NCBI GenBank assembly: GCA_012837285.1
Contig: DURJ01000117.1
Span: 1-64,000, forward strand
Direction of reading: 5' to 3'
Length of the DNA stretch: 64,000 nucleotides
From: Bacillota bacterium
GTDB taxonomy: Bacteria; Bacillota; DTU030; DUMP01
The notes beneath the pieces were generated by a model. That model saw only the letters and a program-made list of their open reading frames with translations, was not told where the DNA came from and did not search any database. The position numbers and the translations under genes were made by a program. Shown piece by piece: positions 8,002-15,462 of the stretch (its first letter is position 1; every line of letters begins with the position of its first letter).

Positions 8002-8463
8002 GTGAAGGAAGGCCCTGTGATGCTGGCCCTGGTATTTCTAATCGGCATATTCACCAAAAACCCCGTTTTGACCGGAGCCGCTGCGTTTGTTTTGGTTTTG
8101 GGCTTGGAGCCGCTGCGACCGGCACTGCTGTTGTTTTGTCAGCACGGGGTCTTCTTAGGCTTGCTGTTGCTTACGGTAGCTGTCTTAGCACCGCTTTTGG
8201 CAGGGGAATTCGGCCTGGCTGATATTATGGCCACTTTGTTTTCTCCTACTGGGCTCGTAGCTATTATCGGCGGTGTGTTGTCATCTCTCATGAATCGCAG
8301 AGGTGTAACCTTGCTGCAGTGGGAGCCGTCTCTGGCAGCCGGTGTAGTGTTGGGATCTCTTATTTCCATGGCTTTTTTGGGCGGCATACCGGTGGGTCCG
8401 GTGATGGCCGCCGGACTGGCCAGCGTACTGATTGACATATTGCGGGCGCTAAATATTTTGTGA
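8002..8463 (+). CDS. DUF441 family membrane protein
   Basis: A 153-residue protein with four to five predicted membrane helices and the Gly-rich pattern of the DUF441/UPF0756 (YeaL-like) family, for example KNPVLTGAAAFVLVLGLEP near the N-terminus and GGIPVGPVMAAGLASVLIDI near the C-terminus. Function is unknown in this family. The start at GTG 8002 gives six residues before the conserved helix; GTG 8017 or ATG 8020, with GGAAGG upstream, is at least as likely. It is divergent from the solute-binding protein gene and is followed by an imperfect hairpin. Confidence 0.82.
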   Translation: MKEGPVMLALVFLIGIFTKNPVLTGAAAFVLVLGLEPLRPALLLFCQHGVFLGLLLLTVAVLAPLLAGEFGLADIMATLFSPTGLVAIIGGVLSSLMNRRGVTLLQWEPSLAAGVVLGSLISMAFLGGIPVGPVMAAGLASVLIDILRALNIL

Positions 8464-8470
8464 CCTGAAA

Positions 8471-8510
8471 AAAGCAGGCCTGTACTTGCGCAGCCCTGCT
8501 TTCACTCTTT
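8471..8510 (+). terminator. Probable terminator after the DUF441 gene
   Basis: AAAGCAGG (8471-8478) pairs with CCTGCTTT (8495-8502). The downstream T run is weak (TTCACTCTTT), so activity is less certain than for the other terminators here. Confidence 0.45.
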
Positions 8511-8608
8511 GTGCTTAGACTGGGATTTCCGCTTAACGGGGGCAATGTGCCCGATATTGCAGACAGTGAAAAACGGCTCCGGCTCAGCCCTTAATATCGA
8601 GGGTGCTT

Positions 8609-8785
8609 TAGCCGGCGGGAATGTCCCCTGAGCGCAATTTGGCGACCGCTATTAAAATAGCGCAGGCGAGCGAGGATAGGGCGGAGTGGGTGTCTGAGCC
8701 GAAGGCGAGTTCCCCGGAGCCCCCGAGCGAGCCGAGCTAATTCGTCCTCAGGTCGCATGGAGCGAAGGGGACATCCCACCGGCTA
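8609..8785. repeat. Inverted-repeat-bounded structured intergenic element
   Basis: The stretch 8464-8882 has no gene. Within it, a 21-base left arm (8609-8629, TAGCCGGCGGGAATGTCCCCT) and a 20-base right arm (8766-8785) are inverted repeats with one mismatch and one inserted base. The interior is rich in GC and self-complementary: CGCTATT (8647-8653) pairs with AATAGCG (8656-8662) across a two-base loop, and there are many GAGCGAG/CGAGC-type blocks. No plausible reading frame fills it. It could be a miniature mobile element, a dispersed chromosomal repeat or a structured RNA; the sequence alone does not decide. Confidence 0.6.
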
Positions 8786-8850
8786 CGTTTATGTTGCCTG
8801 GTTGGGCTGGAATTGGTTGCCGGCGAGCGCATGAAGCCGGGAACATACCT

Positions 8851-8871
8851 GAGCGCCGCACCGCGGCGCTC
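8851..8871. other. Perfect GC-rich hairpin at the end of the hypothetical gene
   Basis: GAGCGCCGC (8851-8859) and GCGGCGCTC (8863-8871) form a perfect 9-bp stem with an ACC loop. It lies 12 bases beyond the stop codon of the minus-strand gene at 8883. There is no T run on either strand, so it may be an mRNA 3-prime stabiliser or part of the neighbouring repeat rather than a simple terminator. Confidence 0.6.
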
Positions 8872-8882
8872 GATTTAGGCTA

Positions 8883-9272
8883 TCAACCGGTGGGACGGCG
8901 CGGCCCCTTACCGTTGGCCTCGATGAGATCTTCACCGTATTCTTCCAACAGTTCCTGGGTAGTCTTCATCTGCTCGCGCGGAGCTTTGGCTTCTAAATAG
9001 GTATCATGGTTTTGGTCGGACTGAACGCCGGGATATGAGGGCCGTTTCTGGCCCTTTTTTTGGGCACGATTTTTGCTTTTCTTCTGGGCCAAGTCTTTTG
9101 TCACCTCCTCATGGTAGTTTACCCGTTCACGCATGGCTTCCGGTGGCATCCAGGCATGCAAACTGGGAATTACCTCCCCCATACGGTCGCCGTCGGTTAG
9201 GATATTGAGGCCATACAGGTCTTCTTCCTCGCCTCGAGTCTGCGGCCTGAAAAACTTAGTCTTTTCGGTCAT
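8883..9272 (-). CDS. Hypothetical small charged protein
   Basis: A 129-residue soluble, strongly charged protein that I do not recognise. The N-terminal half contains GEEEDLYGLNIL and a MGEVIPSLHAWMPPEAM segment; the middle is a Lys/Gln/Arg-rich run (about residues 62-80); the C-terminus is acidic then basic. There is no signal peptide, membrane segment or cysteine. The start has GAGGTGAATTCCC directly upstream. It lies 16 bases after the MFS transporter gene on the same strand and may be co-transcribed with it. Composition is like that of small spore or nucleoid proteins, but that is only a resemblance. Confidence 0.65.
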   Translation of the reverse strand: MTEKTKFFRPQTRGEEEDLYGLNILTDGDRMGEVIPSLHAWMPPEAMRERVNYHEEVTKDLAQKKSKNRAQKKGQKRPSYPGVQSDQNHDTYLEAKAPREQMKTTQELLEEYGEDLIEANGKGPRRPTG

Positions 9273-9288
9273 GGGAATTCACCTCGTT

Positions 9289-10521
9289 TTAGTTATTTGC
9301 CGCTGTGTTATCATTATCCCCGGAGGTCTTTACCAGGTTTCTTGGCAGCATCTGGTTAGGATCCACCAACCGCCAAACCAGAGCTAGAATTGTGCCGGCG
9401 AGGGCAGCAAAAATTAAAAAAAGCGTTGTCTTTCCCAGTTTTAAACCCAGCCCTACCGCCGGCGGCCCGAGAGCGGCACCGAAAAATCGCACTGTACCGT
9501 AGAGGGCGGTTACAAAGCCCCGCTCACTGCTGGCGGCACTGGTAATTAGCAGATTAAGTCCGGGCAGGAATATGCCTAGACCAACCGCTGTCGCTACCAG
9601 GGGAACGAAGTACAGATACCCGGCTGGCAGCAGGGCTAAAGCAACCAGAGCGACGCTCACCACAGCGAGCCCCAAAAGCAGCGCTAACTTTACCGGCGGG
9701 CCCAGGCGTTTTTCCAAATAGACACCGATAAAGGAGCAAGTTAGGGTGAGAGACAGTACTGGAATTGCCACCAGCAGCCCACGGGTAAACCCTTTTATGC
9801 CCATCTTTTCTTCCATCACATCGGACAAGTAACTCAACAGTCCAAAGAACAGAAACAGGGCCAAGAAGCCGGCAGCAAAGCAGGCGGCTAAACCCAAACC
9901 CCGCTTGCTCCAGACTTGTTTTAGCTCCGCTATATATGTTTTAGCTTCCGGCGGAGCCGACGGCGGTGGTTCTTGGCAAACAAACCAAACCAAGAGGGCC
10001 GCCGGCCAAGCCAGCAGGCCATAGAGAAAAAAAGGAGCGAACCAAGCCAGGAGTGCTGCTGCCGACCCGAGCAAAGGAGCTACAACTTTGCCCAAGCCGT
10101 TGGCTGCTTCCAAATAGCCTACTGCCCGACTGCGTTCTTTACCGGTGTAAATATCCCCGGCTAAGGCCAGGGCCAACTGATAAGTACCGCCGCCGCCGAT
10201 TCCCTGTAGTACCCTGGCGGCCAGAATCCAGGGATAGGGATTTTTTAGCAGCCAAGCGGAGATACCGGCAGCCGTGCCGCCGAGACCAAATAAAACCAAA
10301 GCCCGTACCATGACAGCTTTTCGACCGATCCGATCGGATAAATAGCCGGCTCCAGGGATAACCAGGCCAGCGGTAAGGGAAAAAGCGGTAATAATAAGTC
10401 CGCTTTTAAATAAAGTCACTCCCAGTGCAGTTTGAATTTGCGGCAGAACCGGTATAAGAAGCGAGTTGCTAAGCACTAAAATAAACGGCACCAATAACAG
10501 GACCCAAAAGTCAGCAGACAT
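9289..10521 (-). CDS. MFS family transporter (12 helices)
   Basis: A 410-residue membrane protein with twelve predicted helices. The MFS motif A loop is present between helices 2 and 3 (GYLSDRIGRKAVM), and RVLQGIGGGGTYQLALAL is the motif B/C-like region typical of proton-driven drug exporters. Start placed at ATG 10521, where AAAGGGTGG lies a few bases upstream and the first helix follows at once; an in-frame ATG at 10545 would add eight residues without a convincing ribosome site. Likely an exporter of small molecules or drugs; substrate unknown. It is divergent from the SPOR gene. Confidence 0.88.
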   Translation of the reverse strand: MSADFWVLLLVPFILVLSNSLLIPVLPQIQTALGVTLFKSGLIITAFSLTAGLVIPGAGYLSDRIGRKAVMVRALVLFGLGGTAAGISAWLLKNPYPWILAARVLQGIGGGGTYQLALALAGDIYTGKERSRAVGYLEAANGLGKVVAPLLGSAAALLAWFAPFFLYGLLAWPAALLVWFVCQEPPPSAPPEAKTYIAELKQVWSKRGLGLAACFAAGFLALFLFFGLLSYLSDVMEEKMGIKGFTRGLLVAIPVLSLTLTCSFIGVYLEKRLGPPVKLALLLGLAVVSVALVALALLPAGYLYFVPLVATAVGLGIFLPGLNLLITSAASSERGFVTALYGTVRFFGAALGPPAVGLGLKLGKTTLFLIFAALAGTILALVWRLVDPNQMLPRNLVKTSGDNDNTAANN

Positions 10522-10674
10522 TATGCCCACCCTTTGCTCTGGCATTATCCCAACATATAATCTTCCCGGTAGGAAAGGATGTTAATCAAGCAGGATTTTT
10601 CTAACTGGTTGGCGAATTATTAACGAGCAGAGTTCGATTGTTGTCGGTATAGTGGCGAATAAGGGGGAGTATCT

Positions 10675-11487
10675 GTGGGAGGGCGGCGAGTACGCCGGCC
10701 ACAGCCCAAGAAGAGGCGGCCGGGATGCCTGCTGCAATTTATGGTGGCAGCCATAGCAGCAATAGCACTGGGATATTTCATGGGAACGTTTTTGTTCAAC
10801 CAACAGACGAGCCGTGACACTCTAACCACACCTGACCCCGTTTTGCAACAACCGGCTTCGCCAGAGGAGGCGCCAAATTCTTTACCGGAAGCAGAAAGCG
10901 AGTCTAAACCAATAGACGGCTCTGTTCGCATTCCTGAGCTGTGCTTATTTCAGGTACAAGTGGGGGCTTTTGGGCAAAAGGATAATGCTGAGCGGTTGGC
11001 ACAAGAGTTTTCTGTCCAGGGCGTGCCGGTGGAATTAATTCCAGCCGGTGATTTAACTCAAGTTCGCGCCGGACTCTTTTTTGGACGCCCACAGGCAGAA
11101 TCCTTTCGAGACCGAATCAGTACCAATCTGTTACAGCCCATAGTGGTAGAGAAGCTTGTAACAGCCAGAGAACTAGGTTACGCCGCCCTAGAGCAGGATT
11201 ATTACCAGTTTACGCTGGCGCTGGCTGAGAGTGTAGCCCAGGCTTTGATCGCTGCCGAAGAAGGCCGACTGGAAACAGCCCGGGCAGAAATGAGTGAGCT
11301 CCTAAAAGCAGCAAAAGAAATAACAATCTCCGCTGACAGAAAACAGGCTTTGACGGCCATGTTGCAGGACGTAAATTCTAATTTGGCCGAGGCTGCCAAG
11401 GCTCCGGCCCATGAGAAGTCCGCTGCTATTAGCCGGGGGATCAATGTGTTTGTCGACTGGTACCAAAGGCTGCGCAGCGCCGATTAA
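10675..11487 (+). CDS. SPOR-domain membrane protein
   Basis: A 270-residue protein. A very basic N-terminus (about residues 1-18) precedes a single membrane helix (about 20-42), a Pro/Glu-rich linker, and a SPOR domain at about residues 85-160 (FQVQVGAFGQKDNAERLAQ and LTQVRAGLFFGRPQAESFRD). The C-terminal 100 residues are helical and not recognised. SPOR domains bind denuded peptidoglycan glycan strands at division or sporulation septa, so a septal or cell-wall role is inferred. GTG start with AAGGGGGAG five bases upstream. The stop codon lies inside the loop of its terminator. Confidence 0.85.
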   Translation: MGGRRVRRPQPKKRRPGCLLQFMVAAIAAIALGYFMGTFLFNQQTSRDTLTTPDPVLQQPASPEEAPNSLPEAESESKPIDGSVRIPELCLFQVQVGAFGQKDNAERLAQEFSVQGVPVELIPAGDLTQVRAGLFFGRPQAESFRDRISTNLLQPIVVEKLVTARELGYAALEQDYYQFTLALAESVAQALIAAEEGRLETARAEMSELLKAAKEITISADRKQALTAMLQDVNSNLAEAAKAPAHEKSAAISRGINVFVDWYQRLRSAD

Positions 11488-11498
11488 GGCGCTTTTTT
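11476..11498 (+). terminator. Terminator overlapping the SPOR gene stop codon
   Basis: AGCGCC (11476-11481) pairs with GGCGCT (11488-11493) followed by TTTTTT; the TAA stop of the gene lies in the loop. Confidence 0.8.
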
Positions 11499-11520
11499 CG
11501 TGTAAAAAAGATTATGAACC

Positions 11521-11550
11521 TTGACCCTTAGACAAAATAGTGACTAATTA
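11521..11550 (+). promoter_or_regulatory. Possible promoter of the hydrogenase operon
   Basis: TTGACC (11521-11526), 18 bases, then TAATTA (11545-11550). The minus-ten hexamer is poor, so this is tentative. The 160-base gap before the first operon gene also holds AT-rich partial palindromes that do not match a known regulator site well. Confidence 0.3.
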
Positions 11551-11648
11551 AGAAGGAATTTTGTCGGGTAAAGCGAATAAGTATTTGTTGTAACATTGTC
11601 AAACAGTTGTAGCCTTCCTACCATTTGCTTTGGCAGGAGGAATGAGGA

Positions 11649-12023
11649 GTGAAACTGGCTGACGTAGAGCGGTTGCTCAAAGCGGAGGTGTTAGTGGCCC
11701 CGGTGGATGCGTCGGTGGAGATAACCGCTGCTGGCGCGGCCGATCTTATTTCGGATGTACTGGCATTCGTCAAGGAACGAACCCTTTTGCTTACCGGCCT
11801 TACCAACCCACAAGTGGTGACAGCGGCTGATTTAGTGGACCTGACTGGAATTGTCTTTGTCCGGGGCAAGAAACCAAGCCGGGATGTGCTGGAAATGGCT
11901 GAGCGGCGCGGATTGCCTCTGTTCAGGACCCATCTTCATATGTATGAGGCCTGTGGAATTCTTTATAAGGCTGGACTGAGAAGCTCCAGAGTTGGCCAGG
12001 ATGATAACAATGAGTTTTGCTAA
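11649..12023 (+). CDS. DRTGG-domain protein, first copy
   Basis: A 124-residue protein made only of a DRTGG-type domain (the fold also found in Pta-like and CBS-associated proteins): VAPVDASVEITAAGAADLIS, then LLLTGLTNPQVVTAADLV and GIVFVRGKKPSRDVLEMAE. GTG start with AGGAGGAATGAGG upstream. Such stand-alone DRTGG proteins are recurrent neighbours of [FeFe]-hydrogenase genes in Clostridia and Thermotogae; a ligand-binding or regulatory role is assumed, the ligand being unknown. A paralogue of equal length is encoded at 13784, on the other side of the sensory hydrogenase gene. The end overlaps the next gene by 23 bases, so the two are probably translationally coupled. Confidence 0.85.
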   Translation: MKLADVERLLKAEVLVAPVDASVEITAAGAADLISDVLAFVKERTLLLTGLTNPQVVTAADLVDLTGIVFVRGKKPSRDVLEMAERRGLPLFRTHLHMYEACGILYKAGLRSSRVGQDDNNEFC

Positions 12024-12453
12024 CAGTTACGATCTTACCCTTTTTATCACCGGTCGTGATTTTGTTACAGCCGGGCAGGCAGCCAGTAATATCAAACGGA
12101 CTTTAGAGACGCTTAATCTACCGCCGAAATTGGTCCGGCGGGCCACTATTTGTGCCTATGAAGCTGAGATGAATATTATCATCCATGCTTATGGCGGTCG
12201 AATGGGGCTGAGAGTCACAGAAGATGCGATTAGAATAGTGGCCCAGGATGAAGGGCCAGGAATACGGGATTTGGACCAAGCCATGGAAGAAGGCTATTCT
12301 ACTGCCTCGGAAGAAATTCGGGAAATGGGTTTTGGCGCCGGCATGGGTCTTCCCAATATGAAGAGGTGTGCTGATGAACTTGTCATCAACACTAATGCAA
12401 ATGAGGGCACCAGAGTCGAAATCACCATCTATCTACTGACGAGCGAGGGATAA
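12001..12453 (+). CDS. RsbW/SpoIIAB-like HATPase
   Basis: A 150-residue ATP-binding protein of the GHKL fold, similar to anti-sigma kinases such as RsbW: N box EAEMNIIIHAYGG (about residues 55-67), G1 box DEGPGI (about 82-87) and G2 box GFGAGMGLPNM (about 108-118). There is no sensor or phospho-acceptor domain. Starts at TTG 11992, ATG 12001 and ATG 12010 are all possible; 12001 is given. It lies between a DRTGG protein and the divergent hydrogenase, so it probably passes on the state of that protein by phosphorylating or binding a partner. The partner is not encoded here. Confidence 0.85.
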   Translation: MITMSFANSYDLTLFITGRDFVTAGQAASNIKRTLETLNLPPKLVRRATICAYEAEMNIIIHAYGGRMGLRVTEDAIRIVAQDEGPGIRDLDQAMEEGYSTASEEIREMGFGAGMGLPNMKRCADELVINTNANEGTRVEITIYLLTSEG

Positions 12454-12456
12454 GGC

Positions 12457-13827
12457 ATGGATTACTTCCACTCAGTCCGCCTTGATCGAGAAAAGTGTAA
12501 AGGATGTGTGAATTGCATTAAGCGTTGCCCAGTTGAGGCGATCCGTGTTCGCCATGGCAAAGCTGAGATTATGGAGGATAGGTGCATCGACTGCGGAGAG
12601 TGTATTCGCGCTTGTCCTAACCATGCGAAATATGTGGAGCGCGACACTATCCATGGTTTGCCCCAATTTGCCTACACCATCGCCTTACCGGCACCGTCCC
12701 TGTACGGACAATTTCGTGACAATGTAGGGCCGGGCCGGATTTTGGCAGCAATAAAAAGCCTGGGTTTTGATGATGTGTGGGAAGTGGCCTTAGGAGCGGA
12801 AATCGTGTCCCGGGCTGTGGGCGAGTATTTTCAGACCAATCGGCACTTGCGGCCGCTGATCTCATCAGCTTGCCCGGCAGTGGTACGTTTGGTTCAGGTA
12901 CGTTTTCCCTCGTTAGTAGATCATATCATTCCGCTGGAAAGCCCGATGCATGTAACAGCCAGCTTGGCCCGCTGGCTGACGGCAGAGAAGACCGGTATTC
13001 ATCCGGACAAGATCGGTCTCTTTTTCTTTAGCCCCTGTCCGGCTAAAGTAACAGCGGTGAAAAACCCAGTGGGGGGCGTACTGTCTGAAGTGGATCGGGT
13101 ACTGGCTGTTACAGATGTTTATGGTGAGTTGCTGCAAAACTTGCGGCAAGGACATCCATGTATGGTGCGAGCCGATAGGGTAGGGATCGGTTGGGGCAGT
13201 TCCGGTGGTGAACAAGCTGCCAGTGGGATTGAGAACTCCCTTATTGTGGACGGGATTCATAATGTTATTAGTGTGCTGGAGGAAATTGAGCTCGGGCGGC
13301 TAGGAGATATTGATTTTATTGAAGCCCAGGCCTGCCCGGGAGGTTGTGTAGGCGGCATCTTGAATGTGAACAACCGTTTTGTGGCCGGTGTGCGCTTGCA
13401 GCATTTGGTGCGTGATCTGCCCCAGAGTGCACCTTTGAGCGATCGACTGCATCAATTAGGTGCAGATCAGGTGGAAGTACCGAGCATTGCGGTAGAACCG
13501 CGCCCCATTGTTCATTTGGATCGGGACCTAAAGAAAGCTATGCAAAAACTGCAGCTGGTTAATGAATTGATGGAACTGCTACCAGGTCTCGATTGTGGTT
13601 CGTGCGGCGCTCCCACGTGCCGGGCTCTGGCTGAGGATATTGCCGTGGGTAAGGCTACGGAGACAGACTGTATCTTTAAGCTGCGTGAGCGGATCATGAG
13701 TCTGGCTTTAGATACCTATAACCTAGCTCAGGTGGTGCCTCCAGCCATGGATACACGCAAAGCCAATAAGGGGGGAAAGAAGGATGCAGCTGACACAACT
13801 GGTACAGATTCCGGAACTGAGACTTGA
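12457..13827 (+). CDS. hydS: Putative sensory [FeFe]-hydrogenase (HydS-like)
   Basis: A 456-residue soluble protein: two [4Fe-4S] ferredoxin motifs (CKGCVNC...CP and CIDCGEC...CP, residues 14-53), an H-cluster domain (about 70-310) and a C-terminal four-cysteine iron-sulfur motif of the PF04060 type (Cys 380, 383, 388, 405). H-cluster motifs are divergent: SSACPAV (Cys139) in place of TSCCPGW, SPCPAK (Cys194), and ACPGGC (Cys293, Cys297) without the usual GGGQP after it. The four cluster-ligand cysteines appear to be kept, but the adjacent cysteine used for proton transfer in catalytic enzymes is Ala138, as described for sensory-type hydrogenases such as Thermotoga HydS. It lacks a PAS domain. 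Low-activity H2 or redox sensing is inferred. The gene symbol is provisional. Confidence 0.82.
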   Translation: MDYFHSVRLDREKCKGCVNCIKRCPVEAIRVRHGKAEIMEDRCIDCGECIRACPNHAKYVERDTIHGLPQFAYTIALPAPSLYGQFRDNVGPGRILAAIKSLGFDDVWEVALGAEIVSRAVGEYFQTNRHLRPLISSACPAVVRLVQVRFPSLVDHIIPLESPMHVTASLARWLTAEKTGIHPDKIGLFFFSPCPAKVTAVKNPVGGVLSEVDRVLAVTDVYGELLQNLRQGHPCMVRADRVGIGWGSSGGEQAASGIENSLIVDGIHNVISVLEEIELGRLGDIDFIEAQACPGGCVGGILNVNNRFVAGVRLQHLVRDLPQSAPLSDRLHQLGADQVEVPSIAVEPRPIVHLDRDLKKAMQKLQLVNELMELLPGLDCGSCGAPTCRALAEDIAVGKATETDCIFKLRERIMSLALDTYNLAQVVPPAMDTRKANKGGKKDAADTTGTDSGTET

Positions 13828-14158
13828 GGTTAAGGCTGGACAGAAACAGCTTGACCGCGTGGTAAAAGGAGCGTACGCTTCGGACTTACTAAGCCATGTG
13901 ATGGCCCGAGCTAAAGAGGGAAATATTTGGGTCACCATTCAGGCCCATCAAAACATTGTGGCCGTGGCTGCCTTGCTAAACCTAGCCGGAATAGTTATTG
14001 CCGGGGGGATTGAACCCCAGGCAGACACACTGCTTAAAGCCGAAGAAGAGGGCATACCCATTCTTACCACATCGCTGGCTGCTTTCGAGGTGATAGGGCG
14101 CCTATATGCTTTAGGCGTGGGAGCCGATCATGGTCAGGCTGAACTGGCTCAAAGCTGA
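13784..14158 (+). CDS. DRTGG-domain protein, second copy
   Basis: A 124-residue DRTGG-domain protein, paralogous to the one at 11649: VKGAYASDLLSHVMARAKEG, then NIVAVAALLNLAGIVIAGG and EAEEEGIPILTTSLAAFEV. The start has AAGGGGGGAAAGAAGG upstream and lies inside the end of the hydrogenase-like gene (44-base overlap); its own end overlaps the PHP gene by 29 bases. The tight overlaps point to production in fixed ratio with the sensory hydrogenase. Ligand and role are unknown. Confidence 0.85.
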   Translation: MQLTQLVQIPELRLEVKAGQKQLDRVVKGAYASDLLSHVMARAKEGNIWVTIQAHQNIVAVAALLNLAGIVIAGGIEPQADTLLKAEEEGIPILTTSLAAFEVIGRLYALGVGADHGQAELAQS

Positions 14159-14900
14159 TCTTCACGTGCACACGGTATTGTCGCCCTGTGCTGAACTGGA
14201 CATGGGCCCGCAAGGATTAGTGACGGCGGCCTTGAATCGGGGGCTGAATATCCTCGGGGTGACTGATCACAATGCTTGGGCCAACGTGGCAGCGGTAACT
14301 GAACTGGCGCAGCCATACGGTATCGGTGTGTTGCCGGGAATAGAGGTTCAGACGCGGGAGGAAGTTCATGTACTTTGTTTCTTCCCCGACCTGGATCAGT
14401 TAGCTGCAGCCGGTGAGCATATCTACGCCAGTTTGCCGGCTATCCGTAACCGAGCTGATATTTTTGGCGATCAAATTATTGTGGACGCCAAAGAGAATAT
14501 AGTTGCCTTTGAGGAAAGAATGTTACTCAATTCGGTGGAACTGTCGCTGGAACAATTGCGTGATCTTACTTGCCGCCACGGTGGTATTATTATCCCGGCT
14601 CATGTGGACCGACCGGCATTTAGTCTCATCGCCAACTTAGGTTTCGTACCGCCGGATCTAAAGCCGGCGGCCCTAGAGATTTCAACCCGATTGGATGAAG
14701 AAAGGGCCCGGAAGCGCTTTCCAGCGCTTGAAGGATATACTTTGGTGACATCGTCCGATGCTCACTGCTTGGGCGATTTCGGAACCCCTAGATCAACGTT
14801 CTTTTATGTGGCGGCGCCAACACTAGCTGAAATAGCGTTGGCCTGTGCCGGTCGTAAGAACCGGAAGGTGGTGATTGCTTCGGAGGGAACCATATTCTAA
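14130..14900 (+). CDS. PHP-domain metal-dependent phosphoesterase
   Basis: A 256-residue protein with the full set of PHP metal ligands: DLHVHTVLSPC (about residues 9-19), GVTDHNAW (43-50), Glu in LPGIEVQTREE (about 70), IIPAHVDRP (about 152) and TSSDAHCLGDFG (about 207). Members are trinuclear-metal phosphatases or phosphodiesterases, such as the PHP domains of TrpH and histidinol phosphatase. The closest functional group is unknown. It sits between the DRTGG protein and hydC and is a regular member of this hydrogenase gene set, so it may hydrolyse a nucleotide or phosphoprotein signal produced by the module. That role is inference. Confidence 0.87.
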   Translation: MVRLNWLKADLHVHTVLSPCAELDMGPQGLVTAALNRGLNILGVTDHNAWANVAAVTELAQPYGIGVLPGIEVQTREEVHVLCFFPDLDQLAAAGEHIYASLPAIRNRADIFGDQIIVDAKENIVAFEERMLLNSVELSLEQLRDLTCRHGGIIIPAHVDRPAFSLIANLGFVPPDLKPAALEISTRLDEERARKRFPALEGYTLVTSSDAHCLGDFGTPRSTFFYVAAPTLAEIALACAGRKNRKVVIASEGTIF

Positions 14901-14976
14901 TTTGTTTTCCCCGCTTCCAATGCGGACGGGGTACACTTCTTTCATCGATGGGCATTCGGAAAAAGGGGGACTATGT

Positions 14977-15459
14977 ATGTGCGCATGTGTATGCGGTAAC
15001 AAAGAAGCCAAGCCGTCCGAACTGGACAAGATTTTGGCTCGGCACAAAGGGGAACGGGGTTCGCTGATACCGGTTCTCCAAGAAGTCCAGGAAGTACAAG
15101 GTTACATTTCTCAAGACGCAATTAGAGAGATTTCGGCAGCACTCAAGATCCCGGCCACTGATATTTTTGGCGTGGCCACATTCTACGCTCAGTTCCACTT
15201 AAAGCCGCGCGGGCGCCATGTGGTGCGTGTTTGCCAGGGTACAGCCTGTCACGTGCGGGGTTCGGCCAAAATCCTCGCCGAAGTGGAGAAAGAACTGGGA
15301 ATTCAACCAGGCGAGACCACCGAAGACCTGCGCTATACGTTAGAGCCGGTGGCTTGTCTGGGTTGCTGTGGTCTAGCCCCGGTAATGATGATTGACGAAG
15401 ATACTCATGGCCGCCTGACAGCGGACAAAGTGGCCGCTATCCTCGCCAAATACGAATAA
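14977..15459 (+). CDS. hydC: NAD-linked [FeFe]-hydrogenase subunit HydC (NuoE-like)
   Basis: A 160-residue thioredoxin-fold [2Fe-2S] subunit homologous to NuoE: the helical N-terminal part (LIPVLQEVQEVQGYI) is followed by the cluster ligands in VCQGTACHVRG and ACLGCCGLAP. It passes electrons within the HydABC complex between the NAD site on HydB and the rest of the chain. The start was set at ATG 14977, six bases after AAAAGGGGGA; the longer frame lacks a ribosome site. An unusual feature is the N-terminus MCACVCGNKE, with three cysteines in the first six residues, which standard NuoE lacks. Confidence 0.93.
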   Translation: MCACVCGNKEAKPSELDKILARHKGERGSLIPVLQEVQEVQGYISQDAIREISAALKIPATDIFGVATFYAQFHLKPRGRHVVRVCQGTACHVRGSAKILAEVEKELGIQPGETTEDLRYTLEPVACLGCCGLAPVMMIDEDTHGRLTADKVAAILAKYE

Positions 15460-15462
15460 AAA

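Noticed and set aside
8591-8779. A 62-codon minus-strand frame inside the palindromic element
   Set aside because: It exists only because the repeat is GC-rich and has few stops; the product is an Arg-rich low-complexity string without a ribosome site.
12913-13260. A 115-codon minus-strand frame inside the HydS-like gene
   Set aside because: It is antisense to a gene with clear domain structure and has no motif of its own.
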